A stretch of DNA of 12,832 nt, taken from positions 1 to 12,832 of the forward strand of contig JAGVYX010000020.1 in assembly GCA_018303045.1 (NCBI GenBank), read 5' to 3'. The position numbers and the translations under genes were made by a program. A model generated the notes under the pieces. The model was not told the DNA's origin. It was given only the letters and a program-made list of their open reading frames with translations, and ran no database searches. This stretch comes from Candidatus Woesearchaeota archaeon (GTDB taxonomy: Archaea > Nanobdellota > Nanobdellia > Woesearchaeales > GW2011-AR9). Every line of letters begins with the position of its first letter. The first letter of the stretch is position 1. Below are positions 6,179 through 12,652 of the stretch, one piece after another.

Positions 6179-6187
6179 ATGCAAAAA

Positions 6188-6385
6188 ATGGCCAGAATTG
6201 TAAAACATGAAGAAAAAATGCCGATGGAAGTGAAAGTTGGCGGGGAAAGCAAATGGATTTGCAGGTGCGGACTGAGCAAAAACGAACCGTTCTGCGATGG
6301 CTCGCACAAATTGTGCAGCGGCGAAGAAGAGGAAAAATCTTACAAATATAAAAATGGGAAAAGAGTTGAAGTAAAAGACTTTTAA
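6188..6385 (+). CDS. CDGSH-type iron-sulfur protein
   Basis: A 65-aa protein with the CDGSH signature CRCGLSKNEPFCDGSH: C25, C27, C36 and H40 are the 3Cys-1His ligands of a [2Fe-2S] cluster. A basic/acidic C-terminal tail (KYKNGKRVEVKDF) follows. It is a minimal single-domain member, as found in archaea and bacteria, probably soluble; a role in electron transfer or redox sensing is family knowledge, and the partner is unknown. The start at 6188 follows a strong Shine-Dalgarno. It is divergent from an HxlR regulator with a conserved Cys, which makes a redox-responsive pair plausible. The stop codon lies in the base of a downstream hairpin. Confidence 0.93.
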   Translation: MARIVKHEEKMPMEVKVGGESKWICRCGLSKNEPFCDGSHKLCSGEEEEKSYKYKNGKRVEVKDF

Positions 6386-6442
6386 TTCCTGCTTGGGTCA
6401 TATACCCCGCTGCTAGCAGGGACCCAAGGGGAGTTAGGAATT
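6384..6442 (+). terminator. Structured 3' element after the CDGSH gene
   Basis: Three nested stems are visible: AATTCCT (6384-6390)/AGGAATT (6436-6442), CTTGGGTC (6392-6399)/GACCCAAG (6421-6428) and CTG/CAG around a CTAG loop (6410-6419). A T-rich run follows. It may be a terminator or a small RNA; the GC content is higher than in the surroundings. Confidence 0.45.
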
Positions 6443-6635
6443 TCTTTACTGTCTGCGGGATCTGAATCACTACTGCTTTTCACCTGAAAAGTCCTGGCCG
6501 CTAGCGATTTGATGCCCTGATTAGGTTTTTTATTTTATCCCGGTTATCGGTTAAACAATTATTGAGTTTTCCAAGTTTTAAATAATACCGGTATTAAATT
6601 AATTAATGTTATAGCGAAGGGAAAACTATCCCTTA
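6443..6635. other. Non-coding stretch with a palindrome and small hairpins
   Basis: No credible gene is seen. It holds CTTTTC-ACCT-GAAAAG (6476-6491), a perfect 14-bp palindrome TAATACCGGTATTA (6583-6596) that could be an operator, and AAGGGA (6617-6622)/TCCCTT (6629-6634). Confidence 0.4.
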
Positions 6636-6684
6636 TATACAAAAGGCACACAATTCTGTACGGAATTTTGAGTCTTTTGGTATA
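6636..6684 (-). terminator. Hairpin downstream of rad50, possible terminator
   Basis: TATACAAAAG (6636-6645) pairs with CTTTTGGTATA (6674-6684) with one bulged G. After a 6x6 internal loop, AATTC (6652-6656) pairs with GAATT (6663-6667). It starts 11 nt after the rad50 stop codon, reading the minus strand. Confidence 0.4.
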
Positions 6685-6694
6685 AATTATAAAC

Positions 6695-9097
6695 TTAAGC
6701 TTCTAGAACCAGACTCTCCATTCCATCCTTGCTTATTCTGATAACCTTCTCTACAAAACTTTCAATTTTAGATTCGTGCGATACAATGATAGTTTGTCTT
6801 AACTGCAGTTTTTCCAATACCTCTCTTATCCGATCCAGCTGTTCACTGCTAAAGCCGTCTGTTGGCTCATCCAGGATCAAGAGATCTTTGGTTTTGATTC
6901 TGCTGATTACGTCATTTATTACTCTGTTGAGAGATAACCGGTAGGCGAGAGAGGCGGCTGTTTTCTCTCCGCCGCTTAAATTGCTGAAGGAGATCTCATA
7001 GCCGTTTTGTTCGATAACTGGGGTGAAGGAATCGTCTAGCCGCGCGGTAATTTGCTCATTATTAATTAAGATGGCAAACCATTCCTTAAATATTTCATTA
7101 AAATTGTTATAGATTTGAAACATTACCTGTTTTTCAATGGCGCTGGTTAAAGGTATAAAGTATAATTCCAGCCAGTTGTAATTATCCTGCAGCCTTTTCT
7201 GCTCCGATTCAATGGTTTTTAATAAAGCTAATTCCGCTTCCGACTGTTCTTTGTTTTTTTCCAGACCGACCATGGTGGTTTTCAATTCCATCAGTTTTAG
7301 AGAATATTCCCGTTCCTGGTCTGTTAAAGCTAGATACCGGCTTCTTTCGCTGGTTATTTGCTCTTGCAGATCAGTTCTCAGCTGTAAATTTTCGTTAACG
7401 GACAGCAATTTTTGCTCGCTGGAACAAATTAGCTCTTGCAAGGCCATTAACTGTTCCTGAAGTTCTTGTTTATTCTTTTCGAGCATCTTTAATTGGGATA
7501 ATTTTAATTTGCTTTCCTGCAACAGAATTATTTTTTCCCTTAAAGAAGGTTTTTGGCTGGTTATTTGCAGTTCTTGGCTGGTTTCATTGTTTTCCCGCGC
7601 CCATTGTTTTAATTGATCTCTCTTTCGGTTATGGATTAAAACAGCTTCCTCTAATTGCCGCAATTCCGCGCGCAGTTTCATCATCAGTTGCTCTTCTTTC
7701 TGTATCTCCAATAACTGTTGTTTAGCGCGGCCAGTTTCTTTCATTAAATCATGTTTTTGCCGCTCCAGATGCTGTAATGGCCGCCTGGCGTCTTCGATAA
7801 CCTGATCTTCCTTCCGGTAGATTTTTTGCTTATGTTCTGAAGATACTTTCTGCAAACACGTCGGGCAGTTGTCCAGCTGTAAAATCTGGGTTTTAGTTTG
7901 TTCGGAAGCGGCGATTATAGTTTTATTTTTGACTATTGATGCCCGGCATTTTTCCAGCGACAGTTCCAGCAGGTTAAGTTCCTCGGCAATTCCAGTTTTA
8001 GCACTGATCGCCTCTTGTGTTTTACTTATTTGCTGAGCTGCTAACTCTCTCTGCGACAATTTTTGCTCCAGCAATTTAATTTCCGCCTGCGAGTTTTCAA
8101 TTGATTGCCGCAGCTGAGCGGATCGCTCTTGCAATTGGGAAATAACGGCAATTCTGGTTTTTTCCTGCTCTTCCCAAGCCTTTATCTGCCGGTTGATGGT
8201 TTCCTCTTCTCCTTCGACAGCCCCTAATTCTTCCAGCTGCCTGGCCAGTGAATCTCTGTTTTCAGTCAGCCGAACTAGAAATTTTGTTTTCTCTTCGATT
8301 AATGCGCTTAGCCTGGCCTGCTCTAACAGCCATTTTTGCCTCTCGCGCTGCAGGATTTCCAGGCGCTCCAAGTTATTTTTTTTAAGAGCCAGCTGCTCCT
8401 GAATTTCCTGCATGGGCTGCAGCAGTTTAGATATTTTCTCCTGCAATTCTTTCATTGTCTGTTCTAGCTGCTGTATGGCGGCTTTTTTATCTTCCATTGG
8501 TTCCAGCTTGGTTTTGGAAATAGCTAGAGAAACTCTCATGGATTTTAGAACTGGCTGAATATTCTCCCGAACCAGGCAATACTTTTCCAAATTAAAGATT
8601 TTTCTAATCACCTCCAAACGTATTTCCGGCTCTTCATGAAGAATAAATTTCATCTCCTCCTGCGGAGTGTAAACGGTAAACCGGAAAATATAATTTTTAT
8701 TTTTCTCAATAAACTCTTCCGGATACCCCAACAGATGGATAATTTCGGCTTTCAACTCCACGGCCGTTAATTCTTTTTTAATTCCATTAATAACGATATG
8801 GCCGGAAACTTGCTTGATAGCATTTTTATCTTTTTTCAAATTTCTTTTAATGTTAATTTCCTGATCTGCTAATGAGAAGCAGAGCTCCACTGAACCTTGG
8901 GTTTCTCCTTTTCTAAGCAGGGCTTCAGCCGGCAGGTCGGGGCGGGAAGTTCCAAACAAAGCAAATTCTATAGCCAATAGTAATGATGATTTGCCGCAGC
9001 CGATATCTCCGGCCAGCAGGGTTGATCCTTCGGAGAATTCAATAGCCTGATTAGCATAAGACCGGATATTGTTTAGAGTAATCCTCTTTAGAAGCAT
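6695..9097 (-). CDS. rad50: Rad50 DNA double-strand-break repair ATPase
   Basis: An 800-aa SMC-like ATPase. The N-terminal half carries Walker A GDIGCGKSS (30-38) and the Q-loop segment TVYTPQEEMKF near 142-152. A long coiled coil rich in Glu, Gln, Lys and Leu follows, with the zinc hook CPTC (C411, C414) at its apex. The C-terminal half has the ABC signature LSGGEKT (S708-G710), Walker B LLILDEPTD (D743, E744) and the switch His in IIVSHES. All key residues are present. At 800 aa it is shorter than typical archaeal Rad50 (about 880), through shorter coil arms. Rad50 acts with Mre11 in end processing; archaeal genes usually sit with mre11, herA and nurA, but none is in this window. A TATA box in the 76-bp gap after the thymidine kinase gene suggests its own leaderless transcript. 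Confidence 0.95.
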   Translation of the reverse strand: MLLKRITLNNIRSYANQAIEFSEGSTLLAGDIGCGKSSLLLAIEFALFGTSRPDLPAEALLRKGETQGSVELCFSLADQEINIKRNLKKDKNAIKQVSGHIVINGIKKELTAVELKAEIIHLLGYPEEFIEKNKNYIFRFTVYTPQEEMKFILHEEPEIRLEVIRKIFNLEKYCLVRENIQPVLKSMRVSLAISKTKLEPMEDKKAAIQQLEQTMKELQEKISKLLQPMQEIQEQLALKKNNLERLEILQRERQKWLLEQARLSALIEEKTKFLVRLTENRDSLARQLEELGAVEGEEETINRQIKAWEEQEKTRIAVISQLQERSAQLRQSIENSQAEIKLLEQKLSQRELAAQQISKTQEAISAKTGIAEELNLLELSLEKCRASIVKNKTIIAASEQTKTQILQLDNCPTCLQKVSSEHKQKIYRKEDQVIEDARRPLQHLERQKHDLMKETGRAKQQLLEIQKEEQLMMKLRAELRQLEEAVLIHNRKRDQLKQWARENNETSQELQITSQKPSLREKIILLQESKLKLSQLKMLEKNKQELQEQLMALQELICSSEQKLLSVNENLQLRTDLQEQITSERSRYLALTDQEREYSLKLMELKTTMVGLEKNKEQSEAELALLKTIESEQKRLQDNYNWLELYFIPLTSAIEKQVMFQIYNNFNEIFKEWFAILINNEQITARLDDSFTPVIEQNGYEISFSNLSGGEKTAASLAYRLSLNRVINDVISRIKTKDLLILDEPTDGFSSEQLDRIREVLEKLQLRQTIIVSHESKIESFVEKVIRISKDGMESLVLEA

Positions 9098-9120
9098 GGT
9101 TTAAGGCGCTGGCCAGGCTA

Positions 9121-9130
9121 TTTATAAATT
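9121..9130 (-). promoter_or_regulatory. TATA box of rad50
   Basis: AATTTATAAA on the minus strand is centred about 28 nt before the rad50 ATG at 9097, so rad50 need not depend on the kinase gene's promoter. Confidence 0.55.
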
Positions 9131-9173
9131 ATTGTTTTCGAGAAATATTTTGTTTAAGGGCAACTCTACAGAA

Positions 9174-9788
9174 TTAAGTTTTGGCATCAATCTGATAATG
9201 TTTTTGGCATCTCGGCGAATATTTTTCAGCTCCGCCAACATCCCTAAACTCCGTCTCTGGGTTTAATCCTTGTTTTCCTAAATAAATCACTCTGGAGGCC
9301 GGACGTCCGCATACTTCAGCAGTTCCCTGTGTAAATTTACAGAGAGCTTGTTTAAATATTAAATTATTAGCATAAGGCATAATTTCAGCCATGGTGGGAA
9401 ATGGCCTTTCCATAATATCAACAGGCAGACCAGCTACGTAAACAATGGTATCCCTCTCATTAACTAAATGCCGGCAATATTCAGCCAGTTTTTTCTCAAA
9501 AAATTGTCCTTCTTCCACACCTACAACCTGAATCCCCGCTTTTAATTTTTCCGCTAAATCGGCAACCGAAGCCACGTTATTAGCAGTTTCAACTAATGTC
9601 GCTGGCCAACTGATGCCGCTATGGGTGGCGGCATTTTCAATAGAATACCTATTATCAATATCTGGCTTGAAAAGTTGTGTTTTAAATCCAATTACCTCAT
9701 ATTTTCTTAAAGCAGCAATAAGTTCAGTAGTTTTTTCACTAAACATCGTTCCGATAATTAGTCCCAAGTGTGGGTCTGTATTTAACAT
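9174..9788 (-). CDS. tdk: Thymidine kinase (type II, TK1-like), altered Walker A
   Basis: A 204-aa protein matching TK1-type thymidine kinase over its length: GTMFSEKTTEL (13-23), FKPDIDNRYS (40-49), the catalytic region VEEGQFF (91-97), VAGLPVDIMERPFPTMAEI, and a C-terminal lasso with VCGRPASRV and VGGAEKYSPRCQKHY. The enzyme phosphorylates thymidine with ATP for nucleotide salvage. Two departures are visible. The P-loop Gly before the catalytic Lys is Glu18 (codon GAA, one base from GGA), which should harm phosphate binding. The first Cys of the usual CxxC zinc pair is Thr157 (with Cys160 kept); CQKH provides the second pair. So it may be inactive, altered, or recently mutated. An own TATA box (TATATTTAAA on the minus strand, 9811-9820) lies 27 nt upstream. 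Confidence 0.88.
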   Translation of the reverse strand: MLNTDPHLGLIIGTMFSEKTTELIAALRKYEVIGFKTQLFKPDIDNRYSIENAATHSGISWPATLVETANNVASVADLAEKLKAGIQVVGVEEGQFFEKKLAEYCRHLVNERDTIVYVAGLPVDIMERPFPTMAEIMPYANNLIFKQALCKFTQGTAEVCGRPASRVIYLGKQGLNPETEFRDVGGAEKYSPRCQKHYQIDAKT

Positions 9789-9810
9789 CCAAAAAACACT
9801 GTTTTATTAA

Positions 9811-9820
9811 TTTAAATATA
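9811..9820 (-). promoter_or_regulatory. TATA box of the thymidine kinase gene
   Basis: TATATTTAAA on the minus strand is centred about 27 nt before the start at 9788. Confidence 0.55.
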
Positions 9821-9890
9821 ATGTTGTGTTTAATAATACAGTTTTAAGTCCAAGAATAAATTTAAACCAGGTCTGGCAATTATTTTTCAC

Positions 9891-10352
9891 ATGAATAAAT
9901 CAGCAGCTTTAATAATTCCTTTAATCATTCTAATCTGTTTAATCTTAAGTTCTTTAGCTCTGGCTCCAGCTTCTTTAAATTCACTTGGTTCTGGAGAATC
10001 TTTCTGTCGGTCTAACCCGCAGCTGCGAATGTGCCAAAAAACAATAACCCTGCTTTGCAATGTTAATTCTGACTGCCCTAACAACGGCCGCATGTTCTGC
10101 GATGCTCAGGGCCGGCCTTCACGTTATGATTGTTTATTGAATTCAGGCCAGTTGCAGTGTATAAAATCAACCATTCATTCCGCCTGCGCCCTGTGGATGC
10201 CCTGGTACGATCGGATACTATTTTCCTGCAATGCTGCCAACCAGCTGGCATGGTCGGTAAATTATGGCTTCTGCCATCCGGGCCAGTTTTGCGCGATTAA
10301 GCACAGCAACAATTTCCAGCAGGCGGTTTGCTATGATTTTGGGGGGAGTTAA
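9891..10352 (+). CDS. Secreted cysteine-rich protein of unknown function
   Basis: A 153-aa protein. The N-terminus MNKSAALIIPLIILICLILS has a short basic head and a long hydrophobic stretch, ending in LALAPA, consistent with a Sec signal peptide cleaved after residue 24 or a membrane anchor. The mature part holds 12 cysteines in about 125 residues, an even number spaced as expected for several disulfide bonds outside the cell. No catalytic motif is recognised. Phrases such as CNVNSDCPNNGRMFCD recall short disulfide-rich modules of other archaeal surface proteins, but I cannot assign a family. A TATA-like AAATTTAAA at 9858-9866 sits about 29 nt before the ATG, favouring a leaderless transcript. 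The gene ends 43 bp before the enolase start. Confidence 0.8.
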   Translation: MNKSAALIIPLIILICLILSSLALAPASLNSLGSGESFCRSNPQLRMCQKTITLLCNVNSDCPNNGRMFCDAQGRPSRYDCLLNSGQLQCIKSTIHSACALWMPWYDRILFSCNAANQLAWSVNYGFCHPGQFCAIKHSNNFQQAVCYDFGGS

Positions 10353-10395
10353 CAATTCCGAAACATTATTTAACTTAAATTACTTTGTTTTGTTG

Positions 10396-11637
10396 ATGTC
10401 TAAAATAAAAGAGGTTACGGCTTTAGAAATTCTCGATAGCAGAGGCAACCCCACGATAGAAGTTACCGTAAAGACTGAAACCGCTGCGGGCATAGCTAAA
10501 GTTCCTTCCGGCGCCAGCACTGGCAAACATGAAGCTTGGGAATTTAGGGATGGCGGCAAAAGATTCAAGGGAAAGGGAGTAACTAAGGCTATTAGGAATA
10601 TTCATCATAAAATTTATCCTAGAATTAAAGGCCTGGAAGCAAGCGATCAAACAAAAATTGACCTGGCGATGCTGGATCTGGATGGAACCAGAAACAAAAG
10701 AAATCTTGGAGCTAATGCTATTCTGGGAGTTTCTTTAGCCTGCGCGGTTGCTTCTGCCAATGATCGAAAAATGCCGTTATATCAATACTTAAATCAATTG
10801 TTATCAATTAACAGAAAACTGGCCCTGCCGAAAGCTTATTTTAACATTATTAATGGCGGAAAACATGCTGACAATTCTTTATCTTTTCAGGAATTTATGA
10901 TTGTTCCGCAACTGGAAAAATTTCCAGATAATTTGCGCGCCGCCGCAGAGATTTATCATCATCTTAAAAAAATATTACAGCAAAAATATGGGGTTGGAGC
11001 AACAACGACGGGTGATGAAGGCGGATTTGCTCCAGCTGAACTAAAAAACGCTGAACAAGTTTTGTCATTATTAATTAAAGCTATTAACCAAGCAGGGTAT
11101 AAGCATAAAGTTAAATTAGCTCTGGATGCTGCCGCCTCAGAATTATATTCTAAAGGCAAATATAAAGTTGATCATAAACTTCTGGACAAAGACCAATTAT
11201 TAAATTATTATCTTAAACTAATTAAAAAATTTCCGATTATCTCTATTGAAGACCCTTTTCATCAGGAAGATTTTTCCGCCTTCGCTGAATTAACCAGAAA
11301 AACAAAAGATAAATTACAAATAGTTGCGGATGACTTGACTGTTACTAACACAGAACGATTGCAGAAGGCAATTAAATACAGGAGCGGCAACTGTTTATTA
11401 TTAAAAGTTAACCAGATTGGCACTTTAACGGAAGCTCTGCAGGCTGCTGAATCGGCCTTAAAGAATAAGTGGAAAGTTATGGTTTCTCACCGAAGCGGTG
11501 AAACGGAAGACGCCTTTATTGCGGACTTGGCGGTAGCTTTAGGCTGCAGCAGGATCAAAGCCGGAGCACCCTGCCGTGGAGAGCGAACAGCTAAATATAA
11601 TCGGCTGTTAAAAATAGGCCAGGAATTATCTAGTTAA
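10396..11637 (+). CDS. eno: Enolase (phosphopyruvate hydratase)
   Basis: A 413-aa enolase, close to the usual 415-430 aa. It converts 2-phosphoglycerate to phosphoenolpyruvate in glycolysis and gluconeogenesis in the cytoplasm. Seen are the N-terminal DSRGNPTIEV, the mobile loop PSGASTGKHEA, the catalytic Glu208 in TTTGDEGGFAP, Mg ligands Asp244 (ALDAA), Glu285 (SIEDPF) and Asp312/313 (ADDLTVTN), the catalytic Lys337 (LLLKVNQIG) and the substrate loop SHRSGETED. The C-terminus RTAKYNRLLKIGQEL is typical, so the enzyme should be active. The start MSKIKEV at 10396 is chosen over an in-frame ATG at 10264 because the latter would overlap the secreted protein gene and add 44 unrelated residues. 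A TATA-like TTATTTAA (10366-10373) lies 27 nt upstream. Confidence 0.97.
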   Translation: MSKIKEVTALEILDSRGNPTIEVTVKTETAAGIAKVPSGASTGKHEAWEFRDGGKRFKGKGVTKAIRNIHHKIYPRIKGLEASDQTKIDLAMLDLDGTRNKRNLGANAILGVSLACAVASANDRKMPLYQYLNQLLSINRKLALPKAYFNIINGGKHADNSLSFQEFMIVPQLEKFPDNLRAAAEIYHHLKKILQQKYGVGATTTGDEGGFAPAELKNAEQVLSLLIKAINQAGYKHKVKLALDAAASELYSKGKYKVDHKLLDKDQLLNYYLKLIKKFPIISIEDPFHQEDFSAFAELTRKTKDKLQIVADDLTVTNTERLQKAIKYRSGNCLLLKVNQIGTLTEALQAAESALKNKWKVMVSHRSGETEDAFIADLAVALGCSRIKAGAPCRGERTAKYNRLLKIGQELSS

Positions 11638-11760
11638 TAGTCTTTGAATAGTTCTTAATGCTTCATTTCTATTTTCTGGTGTTAAATCAAAAATAATTGC
11701 ATCTTTTCTTTTTCTAATTTCATTAATTAACAGATAGGAATATATGGATAACTGCGTAGC
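11626..11760 (-). pseudogene. 3' remnant of an unidentified gene, convergent with enolase
   Basis: A 44-codon open stretch ends in DLTPENRNEALRTIQRLLTR with its stop at 11626-11628, overlapping the last codons of enolase. Upstream it reads INEIRKRKDAIIF, a natural-looking protein segment, but there is no start codon, and the frame closes inside the hairpin at 11748-11787. It is probably the tail of a lost gene. I do not recognise the family. Confidence 0.35.
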
Positions 11761-11832
11761 TTATAGCACACTTTGACACGCAGTTATACCGATTAGAACT
11801 GCGCACAATTGTTGTCTAAACTGCGCAGTTTT
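11746..11832. repeat. Pair of hairpins made from four AACTGCG copies
   Basis: ATAACTGCGT (11748-11757) pairs with ACGCAGTTAT (11778-11787), and AACTGCGCA (11797-11805) pairs with TGCGCAGTT (11822-11830). The last copy is itself a perfect 14-bp palindrome, AAACTGCGCAGTTT (11818-11831). The core AACTGCG thus occurs four times, as two inverted pairs. It could be a regulator-binding array, a REP-like element or transposon ends. Confidence 0.5.
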
Positions 11833-11892
11833 CTATACTTTAGATAGAGTCCCTAAAAACTTATTCAGTGAATCAAGATAATCTCTTGCTAA

Positions 11893-12024
11893 GTCCAGAA
11901 ATCGGATTATTTTTTAGTGCTGCCTTATGCTTTCTTTAATGAGATGTATGGGCGGGAAGCTGAATGGAGGGCTAAAGGCGGTAAATTTATTGTGCCATTG
12001 CCGGAGTTTAGAGTAGTGGAATAA
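11893..12024 (+). pseudogene. C-terminal remnant of an unidentified gene
   Basis: An open frame ends at the TAA at 12022-12024. Its credible residues run from FLVLPYAFFNEMYGREAEW to the end AKGGKFIVPLPEFRVVE, with natural codon and residue composition. An in-frame GTG at 11917 and ATG at 11944 exist, but they would give only 35 or 26 aa. The frame is closed by a TAA at 11890-11892. It is most likely the end of a deleted gene; the family is not recognised. Confidence 0.35.
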
Positions 12025-12155
12025 TTTTTTAAATCTTAACATCGTGATTAAGAGAAGTCCGAAGCCCTGTTAGTTTCTCCGAATGAAATGAGGACGAGAT
12101 TTTAATACAACGATGCCGAAGACGAAATTTAAAGTTTTTGGATTACCGATAAATT

Positions 12156-12226
12156 CGAGCGTAGCGAGTGAATATGTCCGAAGGACGAGAGCGCAGCGTG
12201 GCACGAAGCGTAGCGGAGTGAGTCGA
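12156..12226. repeat. Purine-rich GC island of short degenerate repeats
   Basis: Three related units lie close together: CGAGCGTAGCGAGTGA (12156-12171), CGAGAGCGCAGCGTGG (12186-12201) and CGAAGCGTAGCGGAGTGAG (12204-12222), with a small hairpin GTCC-GAA-GGAC between the first two. The stretch is much richer in G and C than its surroundings. Similar GCGTAGCGAG strings are dispersed intergenically in many microbial genomes, and open frames across them are spurious. Confidence 0.5.
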
Positions 12227-12259
12227 GAAAAGGGCGTTTCAATAATTAAGGGGCAAAAC

Positions 12260-12652
12260 TTATTCAAGGACATATTCCCAGCCGGGTTGCCATGCTCTTG
12301 TTTTTCTCCAGTCATCAGTAAAAGCCTGCTCCCATGTTTTATTTTTCAATAAAACATCTAATGCTAACTGTGGGGCTTTGTGTGCGACAATGGCAACCAG
12401 CTTTCCATTATAGTTTTTCTTCAAAAAATCAAGAAAATCACTTATTCTCTTCTTGACATCTTCGTAACTTTCGCCATCAGGAAATCTATTCGTTACATAT
12501 TGCTCTTGGAGGGGTTCAACAATCTCTGAGGGCTGGGCATTATATCTTCCATAATTACACTCTCTTAATCTTGCGTCTGGAATTATTTTTACTTTGCCCT
12601 CAAAGGTTAATTTAACGGAATGCACAGCCCTCTTCAAATCAGAACAGAAAAC
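12260..12652 (-). pseudogene. Histidine phosphatase superfamily gene, 5' end lost
   Basis: The minus strand encodes the C-terminal two-thirds of a phosphoglycerate-mutase-like histidine phosphatase: VFCSDLKRAV at the broken end, then RLRECNYGRYN, FPDGESYEDVKKRI, and VAIVAHKAPQLALDVLL with the second catalytic His, ending GWEYVLE. The N-terminal RHG motif with the phosphorylated His, expected some 40-50 residues earlier, is absent. The match stops at about 12652, exactly where the sequence GGTAGTGTC of the neighbouring IS element begins; beyond it the frame runs about 11 codons before a stop. An internal ATG at 12637 could start a 125-aa product, but it would lack the nucleophile. The substrate of the parent enzyme cannot be told. 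Confidence 0.75.

Noticed and set aside
6164..6187. Upstream ATG for the CDGSH protein
   Set aside because: It lies in the hairpin stem with no ribosome binding site; the Shine-Dalgarno at 6174-6178 serves the ATG at 6188.
6171..6470. Minus-strand 99-codon frame opposite the CDGSH gene
   Set aside because: It is a shadow of the CDGSH gene and the hairpin downstream; no family features.
10264..10395. Longer enolase with 44 extra N-terminal residues
   Set aside because: The extension overlaps the cysteine-rich gene, is unlike any enolase N-terminus, and the TATA spacing fits the ATG at 10396.
11746..11832. CRISPR-like array
   Set aside because: The repeats are inverted pairs of 7-10 bp without regular spacers; no cas genes are present.
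12070..12352. Open frames on both strands over the purine-rich repeat island
   Set aside because: They translate the short repeats into low-complexity Arg/Ser peptides and overlap the phosphatase remnant.
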